Of a stretch of 64,000 nt of DNA, positions 17,874-26,532 are shown piece by piece. Both the position numbers and the translations under genes were made by a program. The DNA is taken from NCBI GenBank assembly GCA_000686145.1, contig JMMB01000007.1, positions 3,100,001 through 3,164,000 on the forward strand, given 5' to 3'. Numbering within the stretch: the stretch's first letter is position 1; every line of letters starts with the position of its first letter. The notes beneath the pieces are model-generated. The model had not been told where the DNA came from and did not search any database. It saw nothing but the letters and a program-made list of their open reading frames with translations. The DNA comes from Peptostreptococcaceae bacterium VA2 (GTDB lineage: Bacteria; Bacillota; Clostridia; Peptostreptococcales; Peptostreptococcaceae).

Positions 17874-18251
17874 TTAGTCCTTTTTAGTTATAAGACCTCT
17901 TATAACCTTCATATTATTAAATATTTTTTCTAGGAAGTTTTCTGCTTCTTCGTTGTCTAAAAGAGCTATTTCTAATTGTTCATCTTCTGGTATTGAATTT
18001 GCTTTACAATATTGTTTAGCAATTTCTATCAATTCATTTTTTGCATCTATAGATAAATTAAATTCTTTATAATCTATTATTATGTATTGTTTAGTTTTTT
18101 GGGCTTTACCTTCATTGTAGGCTATCTCTATATGATAAATAACAGCATAAAGATTACTTGGATTTTCTTCTCCCTTATATACAGGTACTGCTGGATTAGA
18201 TTTTATAAAGCTTGTTGATACTGCTATTGAATTTCCTAAACTAAGACTCAT
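17874..18251 (-). CDS. Hypothetical protein, 125 residues
   Basis: Unrecognised. There is no clear signal peptide or membrane span. A beta-rich N-terminal half (LYAVIYHIEIAY, KQYIIIDYKEF) is followed by a helical, acidic second half ending in NNMKVIRGLITKKD. The frame opens at 18269, but AAAGAGG lies before ATG 18251. It is paired with the 105-residue gene downstream; both may form one two-protein unit. Confidence 0.7.
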   Translation of the reverse strand: MSLSLGNSIAVSTSFIKSNPAVPVYKGEENPSNLYAVIYHIEIAYNEGKAQKTKQYIIIDYKEFNLSIDAKNELIEIAKQYCKANSIPEDEQLEIALLDNEEAENFLEKIFNNMKVIRGLITKKD

Positions 18252-18378
18252 AACTATACCTCTTTCCATACATTTTTTATATTTATTATATTATACATTA
18301 TTCGCAAATTTTAAAACCTTTTTTTATAAATTATATTAAATTTAATTTTTTTGTACTTATTTGTATTTTTTTGAGCAA

Positions 18379-18500
18379 AAATTTAGGAACTATATTTAAT
18401 ATAATTCCTAAATTATTTTATATATGTTTATTTATTCTCTTAAATAAACTTTTTTAATCATACTATAGATAAAAATTTATAAGTAATTCCTTATAAATTT
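18379..18500 (-). terminator. Three tandem hairpins after the SEC-C gene
   Basis: Hairpin 1: AAATTTATAAG / CTTATAAATTT (18473-18500), T-tail on the minus strand. Hairpin 2: GTTTATTT / AAATAAAC followed by six T on the plus strand (about 18426-18456). Hairpin 3: AATTTAGGAA / TTCCTAAATT (18379-18414), T-tail on the minus strand. Hairpins 1 and 3 fit termination of the SEC-C gene. Confidence 0.6.
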
Positions 18501-18510
18501 ATAATGAAAT

Positions 18511-19563
18511 TTAAGATACTTTAAGATCTTTGTATCTTTTTCCTAACGTACTAGGACTTATTTCATATTTTTTAGATATTTGTGCTTGAGTTATATTTTC
18601 TCCAGCAACTTTTTTAATATGATATTCAACTGCTGCAGCCCATCCATTTTCAGATCCTTTTACTTCTCCATGAACTTGCTTATACTCATTCCAAAACGCT
18701 ATGCATGAATCTATATTATCTTTTTCAACATTTTGTCTAAGAGCAGAGCATACTCTACATTCATCTTCATTTGCATCTTCACATGTTAATGCTGCTTCTT
18801 GTGTTGCTTTATTCATTTTTTCTTCTTTTTGTTGTTTTAAATATTCAGCTATACTTGGGTCTAATAATTGTTGCATATATTTATATAATATATGAGTATG
18901 ATGTATTAAGAAAGTACTCATATCTTTGTATAAATCTTCGTATTGATTGAATAAGTTTACTATGTCACTACATATAATATCTTTAACTACATTAGATATA
19001 CTTATAGTTACATCTATTAATATACTTGTATCTTCAACACTAACTATTCTAGCTATCATGCAACTTCCCACTTTGAAGTCTTTTAATAAGTTTACATCTT
19101 CTGTATAAACTTCTTTTTGTGTTAAACAATCAGTTAATAAAATCTCTCCATCTAACACTTCTTTAACTTCATATATACCTACATAAGATTCAAATAAGTT
19201 TCTTAATATTTCTACTTCTTTTGTATTTAAATTATCTCTATTAGCTTCATAGAAGTCAACAGTCATAACTTTTTTACTTTCCATTATATGGTCTTGTACA
19301 AAATAAGTATTGAAGAATCTTTCAAATTTTTCATTAATTGATTCATCTTCCACTATGTAAAACATTTCTTTAGCTTTTTCATATTCTTCTTTAAATTTAT
19401 CTTGTTTTGAATACTCTTGTATTCTTGTATACAATTCTGAATATTGTTTTTGTGAAAGCACAACTTTTCTACCTGCTCTTTCTGAAACAACATCTTTATT
19501 TAAACAACATCTTTTATATTTTCTGCCGCTGCCACAAGGGCATAACTCATTTCTCCCTAACAA
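18511..19563 (-). CDS. SEC-C zinc-motif protein with C-terminal TFIIB-like HTH
   Basis: About 350 residues. The N-terminus is a SEC-C zinc motif, [13 protein letters not shown] (Cys8, 10, 19, 20), as at the end of SecA. The middle is helical and unassigned. Near the C-terminus is a cysteine pair (CRVC), then [20 protein letters not shown] and [19 protein letters not shown], close to a TFIIB/cyclin-type helix-turn-helix. The frame opens at GTG 19575, but AAGGAG overlaps that codon; TTG 19563 is more likely. Function unknown; a nucleic-acid-binding regulator is inferred. Confidence 0.8.
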   Translation of the reverse strand: MLGRNELCPCGSGRKYKRCCLNKDVVSERAGRKVVLSQKQYSELYTRIQEYSKQDKFKEEYEKAKEMFYIVEDESINEKFERFFNTYFVQDHIMESKKVMTVDFYEANRDNLNTKEVEILRNLFESYVGIYEVKEVLDGEILLTDCLTQKEVYTEDVNLLKDFKVGSCMIARIVSVEDTSILIDVTISISNVVKDIICSDIVNLFNQYEDLYKDMSTFLIHHTHILYKYMQQLLDPSIAEYLKQQKEEKMNKATQEAALTCEDANEDECRVCSALRQNVEKDNIDSCIAFWNEYKQVHGEVKGSENGWAAAVEYHIKKVAGENITQAQISKKYEISPSTLGKRYKDLKVS

Positions 19564-19832
19564 TGTGACTTTCACTCCTTCATTTTTAAAATTAAATTAA
19601 AGTACAATTTATTATTATACCATTTTTTATCCAACGATTCTATAATTATAATATTATTTTATTATTTTTATGTATTTTATTAAGCTTTGGTATAATATTT
19701 GAATGCATTATTTATAGATTTTCTATAAGATTAACCTAAATTCCTTTATGTTTTTCTAATTAAGTTCATACTAATTCCCTTAATATGTATCACAAATCGA
19801 TGCTAACATAGGAGTTATTCCAATCTTACCCT

Positions 19833-20303
19833 CTATCCGACTCTAAGCGTCATTACGCATTCTATAATATCGACTTTTATTTCATCTTCTATTTCTACAT
19901 TGTTAGTATTTTTTTTATTAATTTGTATATTTTGTATAGAATTATTTCCTTTTATTTTTTTTATTTCATCATTTAACTTAAATAAGTCCTTTATACTTCC
20001 ACTTACTTTTAATTCTATATTTGTAAATTCGTTATTATTTTCATCCCACTCTAAAAATTTATTTACATATAATACATCAATAAATTTGCTAAATTCATTT
20101 TCTATCTTTAAAACTAAATCATCATTTTCTTTTTTACATTTCATTTCTTTTTTTTGTTCATTAGTAATTGTTTTTTCTTTTTTAGTTTCTAAATTTTCAA
20201 TTTCAACTTCAACAGGTCTTATTACAATTTTATTTATAAAAATTCCAATTATAATTATAATAAATACACTTATAAATTTTTTCGTTATTTTATTAAAATT
20301 CAT
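19833..20303 (-). CDS. pilO: PilO-like type IV pilus assembly protein
   Basis: 156 residues: short cytoplasmic start, one membrane helix (about 10-28), a coiled-coil stretch rich in Lys and Glu, then an alpha/beta domain. This is the PilO layout of the inner-membrane alignment complex. Sequence identity to the family is weak by eye, so position after pilM and pilN carries much of the call. The frame opens at GTG 20312, overlapping the pilN stop, but AGGTG lies six bases before ATG 20303. It is the last gene of the operon. Confidence 0.7.
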   Translation of the reverse strand: MNFNKITKKFISVFIIIIIGIFINKIVIRPVEVEIENLETKKEKTITNEQKKEMKCKKENDDLVLKIENEFSKFIDVLYVNKFLEWDENNNEFTNIELKVSGSIKDLFKLNDEIKKIKGNNSIQNIQINKKNTNNVEIEDEIKVDIIECVMTLRVG

Positions 20304-20308
20304 ATTTA

Positions 20309-20734
20309 TCACCTAGCCTGATATTCTAATCTAAACATATAATAATTATCTTCTTTTTTTATGCTGTCTACCGATGCATTTTTAATCAATTCTACGTCTT
20401 CAATGTCATACAATAAATTTAAATCATTACATTTTCCACGTACCTCAATGTTTTCATTTGAAAGGGTCATCTCATCTATATTCTCGGGTCCAAACATTGA
20501 ATAAATTAATTTTATATTATTTGTATCTATTTCTTTTTCTTTTATTTTTTCAACTTTATTAGTAGCTATGTTATGAGTTTCACTATTTATTATTTCTGAT
20601 TTTAACTCTTTTAAATTTGTTAAGTGTATTAATAAATTTAAAAATATAAAAATAAAAATACTTAATAAAGCTAGTTTATTTATAAAATTATATTTATTGT
20701 CCTCAAAAAAATTTAAAGCTTTATATTTCTTCAT
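20309..20734 (-). CDS. pilN: PilN-like type IV pilus assembly protein
   Basis: 141 residues: a short cytoplasmic N-terminus containing LNFF (PilN proteins have a similar INLLP motif that binds PilM), one membrane helix at about 18-38, a coiled coil, and a small alpha/beta domain. ATG overlaps the pilM stop as TAATG. Shorter than proteobacterial PilN, as expected for Firmicutes. The assignment rests on topology and neighbours. Confidence 0.72.
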   Translation of the reverse strand: MKKYKALNFFEDNKYNFINKLALLSIFIFIFLNLLIHLTNLKELKSEIINSETHNIATNKVEKIKEKEIDTNNIKLIYSMFGPENIDEMTLSNENIEVRGKCNDLNLLYDIEDVELIKNASVDSIKKEDNYYMFRLEYQAR

Positions 20735-21576
20735 TATATTATCATCCCTATACTGTTTATATAATTTATACTTTTATCTCCTAGGGATTCTTTGTTTTTT
20801 ATTAATTTTATATTGTCATCAATTTTCAAAGGTCTTATTTTGAAATCATCACTTAGATAATTTTTTATAAAAGGATCATTTTTTCCATAGTAATATATAG
20901 TGTTAAAATTTTTAATTGAATTTGCTACTGATTCATAAGATTGAATAGTTCTAGGAAGTACGTGAGATTCATATATTTTATTTTCTTTTACAATATTTAT
21001 TATAAAATCTCTATCTTTGCATTCTATAAGTACACCTTCTTTTGAAAAATCCTGTATCAAGTTTAAACTCAATAGTTTTTGCAATATGTCACAATTTACA
21101 TTTAGTATTCTAGGTTTGCTTTTTAGATTTTTTGAAATTTGATTGCATAATTTTATTGTTATTTTTTCGATTAATATAACCTGCAAATTCAATTTATTTT
21201 TATTTGAATTTATTATTCTATATTTGATTGTATAATCATCTATATTTATAGATGTGTATTGTTTAATTTCATACTTTATTATTTTTAATAAGTCCTTTTT
21301 ATTTTTAATATTTAATGTTTCAATATTTATAATTATTGTTTTGTCATCTTGAATATTATAAACTATATTTTTATATGATTTTTCCAATCCCCTAACTTCT
21401 TTTTTTATTATCTCTGATATATAATCTGCCTGTATATTTATATTATTTTGTAGTGTATATTTGTTTGGAATTGTTTTTTCTAATGATTTGAATATTGTTA
21501 TTTCGTTTTTTGATTTTCTTAAAAGAGTTATTTTTATTTGATTGTTATTTATTTCAACATTTATTATTTTTTTAAT
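20734..21576 (-). CDS. pilM: PilM-like actin-fold pilus protein with probable ATT start
   Basis: Cytoplasmic, actin-like partner of PilN. From a conventional start (TTG 21387) only 217 residues are read, without the N-terminal strand. The frame stays open upstream to ATT 21576 (also ATT 21579), where AGGAG lies seven bases away. This adds KKIINVEINNNQIKI, the expected first beta hairpin of PilM, giving about 280 residues. The TTG has no well-spaced ribosome site. I therefore choose the ATT start. Confidence 0.7.
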   Translation of the reverse strand: MKKIINVEINNNQIKITLLRKSKNEITIFKSLEKTIPNKYTLQNNINIQADYISEIIKKEVRGLEKSYKNIVYNIQDDKTIIINIETLNIKNKKDLLKIIKYEIKQYTSINIDDYTIKYRIINSNKNKLNLQVILIEKITIKLCNQISKNLKSKPRILNVNCDILQKLLSLNLIQDFSKEGVLIECKDRDFIINIVKENKIYESHVLPRTIQSYESVANSIKNFNTIYYYGKNDPFIKNYLSDDFKIRPLKIDDNIKLIKNKESLGDKSINYINSIGMII

Positions 21577-21652
21577 AATATCACTCCTAAATGCTTTTAC
21601 GCTATTTTTAGTATATTAAAAGTATCTATCTAAATCTTTAGCTAGGTTTATC

Positions 21653-22015
21653 TTATTTTTCTACTTTAGGATAAAATGTAATATCTCCTACTTTTACAGT
21701 TACTTGACTATCTTTTTCAATAGTTATTTCAAAATCGGTATCCTCACTTTGAGATTTAGGTACTGTACTTATATATCCATGCCCTTGTAAGATTTGAGGA
21801 GTAACATCGTCTCCAACTTTCACTTTATTATCATTCAATGCTAAATTTGTTGCTGTTGCTAAGCTAGAAGCTGCCACATAATCTGAATTAAGTTTTGCAT
21901 TTTGTTGAACTTGTCCAAATTTCATAAATCCTAAACTTGATAAAATTCCTAGTATAGTAACAACTATTACCATCTCGACTAATGTAAAGCCAGGTTTTCT
22001 TTTTTTATTTTTCAT
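21653..22015 (-). CDS. Type IV prepilin
   Basis: 120 residues with a short positive leader and the class III signal GFTLVEMVIVVTILGILSSL: cleavage expected after Gly9, leaving N-terminal Phe and Glu5 of the mature protein. The small globular domain has no cysteines. GGAG precedes the ATG. It is the only pilin-like gene in this operon, so it is probably the major subunit of this pilus or pseudopilus. A prepilin peptidase must be encoded elsewhere. Confidence 0.92.
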   Translation of the reverse strand: MKNKKRKPGFTLVEMVIVVTILGILSSLGFMKFGQVQQNAKLNSDYVAASSLATATNLALNDNKVKVGDDVTPQILQGHGYISTVPKSQSEDTDFEITIEKDSQVTVKVGDITFYPKVEK

Positions 22016-22029
22016 TTTTTATTCTCCTT

Positions 22030-23214
22030 TTATATTGAAACTATCGCATCAAACATAGGTATAACCATAGCCACCATAAATATTCCTATAAAAACTCCAA
22101 CTATTACTATTATTAAAGGTTCTATAATTTTCATAATCTGCTCTATTTTTATATCTAAATCATTTCTACAAAAACTATCAATAGTCTTTAAACTATCATC
22201 TAGTTTTCCACTTTCTTCTCCTATATTTATCATAGATATAAATAACTTAGGAAAAATATTTACTAGGCTTAAAGAATCTCCTATGCTATTTCCTTTTTCA
22301 ATATATTCTTTTGATATTAATAGTTTTTCATAAATAAATTTATCATCTATTGTTTGTGCAGATATATCTATCGCTTTTACAATTTGAACTCCACTTGCTA
22401 CTAACATGTTTAATGCTCTGCAAAATCTTGTTGTTATGACTAAGTTTGTTATATTTTTTATGAGAGGGATTTTAAATTTAAGATTATTTTTGAATTTATT
22501 TATTTTAGGATTATTTTTTATGAAATGAGTTAATAGAGGTGTAGCTACTAAAATAAACATTATTATATAAATATATTTAGTCCTTATAAATCTAGATGTT
22601 CCTATTAATATTTTGGTCAATAATGGTACTTTTATACCATTGCTTATAAATATCATCTCAAAATTAGGTATAACTATTGTCATTATAAATAACATCGATA
22701 ACATAGATAATATAAGTAATATTATAGGATATATTAAAACTGTTTTAATTTTTGATTTTAGCTTATATTCTTTATCATAATAGTCAGCTAAATTATGCAT
22801 TACTTTATCTAAGTTACCACTAAACTCTCCTGCTTTTATCATACTTATAAAAAATGATGAAAATAAATTTGTTTTTTGGAAGGATTCAGTTATAGAATTT
22901 CCTAGCTGAATATGATTTGATATTTGTGATAATATATCATCTATTTTATTATTAGATTGATTTTTTAATATGTCCATTACTTTTGTAATTTCACATCCTG
23001 ATTCTAGCAATATACCCATCTGCCTGCACAGAACCCTTAATTCTTTTTCTTTTATTTTTTTATTATTAATTTTATTGCTTACTTCTTTGGTACTTACTAT
23101 TATTAATTCATTAGTGTTTATATAGTTGTATAGATCTTCTTCAGACTCTGATTCTATTTTTAACTTTTTCTTCTTTTTATTATTATCATAAACTACACAT
23201 TCATAAAAACTCAT
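22030..23214 (-). CDS. pilC: Type IV pilus inner-membrane platform protein PilC/GspF
   Basis: 394 residues with two GspF domains (about 55-180 and 260-385), each with the pattern GSITESFQ / GDSLSLVN and KAGEFSGNLD / NIGEESGKLD. Three membrane helices: about 160-180, 205-225 and 365-390. It forms the platform beneath the pilus that works with the PilB ATPase. It lies 16 bases after pilB and just before the pilin gene. Confidence 0.93.
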   Translation of the reverse strand: MSFYECVVYDNNKKKKKLKIESESEEDLYNYINTNELIIVSTKEVSNKINNKKIKEKELRVLCRQMGILLESGCEITKVMDILKNQSNNKIDDILSQISNHIQLGNSITESFQKTNLFSSFFISMIKAGEFSGNLDKVMHNLADYYDKEYKLKSKIKTVLIYPIILLILSMLSMLFIMTIVIPNFEMIFISNGIKVPLLTKILIGTSRFIRTKYIYIIMFILVATPLLTHFIKNNPKINKFKNNLKFKIPLIKNITNLVITTRFCRALNMLVASGVQIVKAIDISAQTIDDKFIYEKLLISKEYIEKGNSIGDSLSLVNIFPKLFISMINIGEESGKLDDSLKTIDSFCRNDLDIKIEQIMKIIEPLIIVIVGVFIGIFMVAMVIPMFDAIVSI

Positions 23215-23230
23215 TTAATAGTTCTCCTGT

Positions 23231-24613
23231 TTATTCTAAATTCTCTATCATTATGCATTCTTCTAATGTAGTTATCTTGTTTTCAATTAAATTCTTACTA
23301 CTCTGTTGAAATGTTATCATTCCATTTTTTTCAGCTATTTCTTTTATTTCTTTAGCTTCTTTCATTTCTTTTATACATTTTTTTATATCTTCATCAATTT
23401 CTAATACTTCATATATAGCTGTTCTACCTAAATACCCCTTTTCATTACACTCTTTACATCCTACAGATACTTTTGTATTTATATCTCCGTCTCTACTGTC
23501 TTTAATAAGAATATCCCTGCTACAATGTGTACATACTTTTCTTACTAATTTTTGAGATATTATTCCTATAAGAGATGAATTTAATAGATATTGTGGTATT
23601 TCCATATCTATTAATCTTACAATAGACGATATAGCATCACTCGTATGTACAGTGCTTATTACTAAATGACCTGTTATAGCCGCTCTTACTGCAATTTTAG
23701 CAGTTTCTACATCTCTTATTTCACCTATCATTATAATGTCTGGATCTTGCCTTAATATGGATTTTAAGCCTACTCCAAAGCTTAACCCAACCTTATTATT
23801 TACTTGAATTTGATTTATTCCTTCTATTTTGTATTCAACTGGGTCTTCTATTGTAATTATATTTTTATTTGTATTTTTCAAATCATTTAATATAGAATAT
23901 ACAGTAGTTGTTTTTCCACTACCCGTTGAACCTGTAACTAATAAAATACCACTTTTTTTATTTATAATATTATTTATTTTATTTGTTGCTTCAATAGAAA
24001 AACCTAATTCTTCTTTACTTCTTAAAAATGTATTTCTATTCAGTATTCTTAGCACGATTTTTTCTCCATGCATTGTTGGAATACAAGAAGCTCTAATATC
24101 TATTAAGTCCTCATTAATATTTAAATTCGTTCTACCATCTTGAGGCAATCTTTTTTCTGTAATATCCATCGACATCTCTAATTTTATTACAGAACTTAAG
24201 TATTGATATATATCCATTGAAATTTTTGATATTTCATTTAATTCTCCATCTATTCTAAGCCTTATTATTAAATATTGTTCAAACGGCTCTATATGTATAT
24301 CACTAGCATTTTTAGATATAGCTTCATTTAAAATATCTTTATATAAATTTCTAGCATATCCCTCATCTAATTTATTGTCTCCTTCATAATATTTTTTTAT
24401 CTTTGTCCCAATTATTTCTTTATCTTGTTTTTCTAATATAATGTTCATTCCCGTTGCTAATTTCAAATCTCTTATTGCGCATATATCTTCATTTTCTATC
24501 TCTACATGCAGATTATTTTCATTAATTTTAACGGGAAACACATTATACCTTTTAGCTATTTTCTTTGGAATTAATTTAGTTAATACATCGTCTTGTAATA
24601 TAATTTTACTCAC
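23231..24613 (-). CDS. pilB: Type IV pilus assembly ATPase PilB/GspE
   Basis: 460 residues: a short N-terminal GspE domain, then the ATPase core with Walker A GSTGSGKT (228-235), Walker B IIMIGEIRD (293-301), and the His-box ending TVHTSDA. A tetracysteine zinc site CTHC ... CKEC (Cys361, 364, 386, 389) marks extension ATPases. GTG 24613 overlaps the upstream gene by eight bases, but its ribosome site abuts it; an ATT three codons later is better spaced. No pilT is present in the operon. Confidence 0.94.
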   Translation of the reverse strand: MSKIILQDDVLTKLIPKKIAKRYNVFPVKINENNLHVEIENEDICAIRDLKLATGMNIILEKQDKEIIGTKIKKYYEGDNKLDEGYARNLYKDILNEAISKNASDIHIEPFEQYLIIRLRIDGELNEISKISMDIYQYLSSVIKLEMSMDITEKRLPQDGRTNLNINEDLIDIRASCIPTMHGEKIVLRILNRNTFLRSKEELGFSIEATNKINNIINKKSGILLVTGSTGSGKTTTVYSILNDLKNTNKNIITIEDPVEYKIEGINQIQVNNKVGLSFGVGLKSILRQDPDIIMIGEIRDVETAKIAVRAAITGHLVISTVHTSDAISSIVRLIDMEIPQYLLNSSLIGIISQKLVRKVCTHCSRDILIKDSRDGDINTKVSVGCKECNEKGYLGRTAIYEVLEIDEDIKKCIKEMKEAKEIKEIAEKNGMITFQQSSKNLIENKITTLEECIMIENLE

Positions 24614-25286
24614 CCTTTATATATTCTAATTTATTCGGTACATTCATTTTTTCCAGAGTTATATTTTTATCAACTTTAAATTCTACTTTTACAGGGTAAT
24701 TAGTTTCTATATTTGTTAAATAATTATTTTCTTTATTTATGTACTTATATAATTTATTATAATCTCCGATAACTTTTATTTCATAAGGTTGAGCAATTGG
24801 AACAGAATTTATGTTTATGTGATTTCCTGCTAAAACTATTGCTGAATACTGATTAAGCCTTTCTCCATTTATAGATATTAGCTTTGCTCCATTTACTTTA
24901 AGTTCATTGATAATATTAATTAGTATCTTATTATAATCAATTATATTTGCTATATTCCCTGTATCTTCATTTAAAGCATCTATATTTATAACTATTCCGC
25001 TATTAGTAATGTCAGTGTATGATAAGCTTGATTTTATATCTTCTACTTTTTTTATATTTTTTTCATCTTCATATTTTATTTTTAATTTTTCTAATTCTTC
25101 TTCTATGTTTTGTTTTTCTTTGCTTAATTTTTTAATTTCTTTACTTGCTATGTATATTTCTTTTTTAATTCCTTCATCTTTGCTTATATATATGTCCTTT
25201 TTTCTTTCATACTCTCTATTTGTCATACCAATGAATACACCTAACATTGCACTAGTTATTATTATCAACACATATCTATTTTTCAT
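24606..25286 (-). CDS. DUF881-like membrane protein at the head of the pilus operon
   Basis: 226 residues: one N-terminal membrane helix (about 5-22), a long coiled coil (about 30-80, rich in KEK repeats), and a DUF881-type domain with INELKVNGAKLISINGERL and the PIAQPYEIKVIGD stretch. Function of the family is unknown. The layout (helix, coiled coil, alpha/beta domain) parallels PilN and PilO. It overlaps pilB by eight bases, so it belongs to the operon. GGGAG precedes the ATG. Confidence 0.75.
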   Translation of the reverse strand: MKNRYVLIIITSAMLGVFIGMTNREYERKKDIYISKDEGIKKEIYIASKEIKKLSKEKQNIEEELEKLKIKYEDEKNIKKVEDIKSSLSYTDITNSGIVINIDALNEDTGNIANIIDYNKILINIINELKVNGAKLISINGERLNQYSAIVLAGNHININSVPIAQPYEIKVIGDYNKLYKYINKENNYLTNIETNYPVKVEFKVDKNITLEKMNVPNKLEYIKGE

Positions 25287-25394
25287 ACCAATATACTCCC
25301 TATAAGTTTAATTTTAAGTATTATTTTCTATTCATTCACAGCTTTTACATACTGATTATACTTCATTCTAAACATTTATGCTTTTATTATAGTA

Positions 25395-25444
25395 AAAAGC
25401 TATAGAATTTATGTATTAATTAATACATAAATTCTATAGCTTTT
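25395..25444 (-). terminator. Perfect 50-base palindrome, terminator of the twin-P-loop ATPase gene
   Basis: Arms of 25 bases (AAAAGCTATAGAATTTATGT plus ATTAA) are exact reverse complements with no spacer. It ends in TTTTT on the minus strand and AAAA/TTTT on both sides, so it may terminate transcription in both directions. It lies 14 bases after the ATPase stop. Confidence 0.8.
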
Positions 25445-25458
25445 ATATTTAATAAAAT

Positions 25459-26532
25459 TTATTTTTCATATTTTAAAATTCTTTCCACCAATTCAATTCT
25501 TAAATTTTCAATTTCATTAAAGTTCATATTAGGAACATAGTATGATTCTATAATATCATGCTTATCTTTAGCTTTTTTTAAATTTAAAATAGCTATGTTT
25601 ATTAGCTCATCAAAGATTTTTTTATCAAATTTTATTTCTTCTTCATATTCAGATAATTTTTTTATATTTAGGTGTTTATTTAAATCAATAGTACTATGCT
25701 CTTCAAATAAACTACTTGTAGTTATTCCTATATCTAAATCTTTAATTATTATAGTTTCTAGTTTCTCTTTTATAAGAGGACAATGATATACTTCTACATT
25801 CATTCCCTTTTGAACAGCTTTATCACATATTATTTGTAGGAATGTAGTTTTTCCTGTTCCAATATTTCCATTTAGATAATAAACTTTAGAGACTTCACTA
25901 AGAATACTATCACTTTGATCTATGTGTCCTTGTGGAGTTATAGCCGTTCCAAATAAATGTCTTTCTTTTTTGTATATGCCAGTGCTACTAGTTTCTTTAA
26001 ATAAATCATATATAAAATGCTCTGTTAATAAATTTACTTGACCAAAATCCATACAATCTTTATATTTTTCTTCTATATCATTATATATAGGTTCTGAAGC
26101 TTTTAAAAACTTGTATGCTCTTTTAAATGAGTTACTTATGTCTTTTCCACTTTCTACAATTTCATGTTTATTTTTTTCTAAGCTTTCTAAATTCCAGTAA
26201 TCTCCTAAGTTAACTATTTCATCTATTGCTCCTGGATCCTTAGGGTCAACTATATGAGGAGCTGTCCCATCTAATAAAACTACACCTAGTTTTTTTATTA
26301 CAACCCCATCTAAAGAACTTGGGTCTGATGGACAATGATGTAATTCAACTTCATATCCACTTTCTATAAATTGTTTTGCTATTTTCTTCATCAATGATGA
26401 TTTTCCTACTCCTGGACCGCCTTTTAAACAAAAAATCCTATTTACATTAGTTGGAATCATATATTCAAAAAAATTGAATGATCCATTTGCTGTATTACCA
26501 CCTGGGAATAAATGTCTAACTTTTTCTTCCAT
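25459..26532 (-). CDS. Twin-P-loop ATPase (PRK06851-like)
   Basis: 357 residues with two Walker A motifs: GGPGVGKSS at 38-46 and GNIGTGKTT at about 222-230. Each is followed by the same pattern: a (V)E(V/L)xHCP strand (VELHHCP, VEVYHCP) and a conserved IK.L stretch, so the protein is an internal duplication. I recall this as the PRK06851 family of clostridia and bacilli, with no established role. GGGGG precedes the ATG. It is monocistronic, ending at the 50-base palindrome. Confidence 0.82.
   Translation of the reverse strand: MEEKVRHLFPGGNTANGSFNFFEYMIPTNVNRIFCLKGGPGVGKSSLMKKIAKQFIESGYEVELHHCPSDPSSLDGVVIKKLGVVLLDGTAPHIVDPKDPGAIDEIVNLGDYWNLESLEKNKHEIVESGKDISNSFKRAYKFLKASEPIYNDIEEKYKDCMDFGQVNLLTEHFIYDLFKETSSTGIYKKERHLFGTAITPQGHIDQSDSILSEVSKVYYLNGNIGTGKTTFLQIICDKAVQKGMNVEVYHCPLIKEKLETIIIKDLDIGITTSSLFEEHSTIDLNKHLNIKKLSEYEEEIKFDKKIFDELINIAILNLKKAKDKHDIIESYYVPNMNFNEIENLRIELVERILKYEK

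Noticed and set aside
20734-21387. pilM as a truncated 217-residue protein starting at TTG
   Set aside because: The TTG has no correctly spaced ribosome site, and the upstream frame is open and encodes the missing first strand next to AGGAG.
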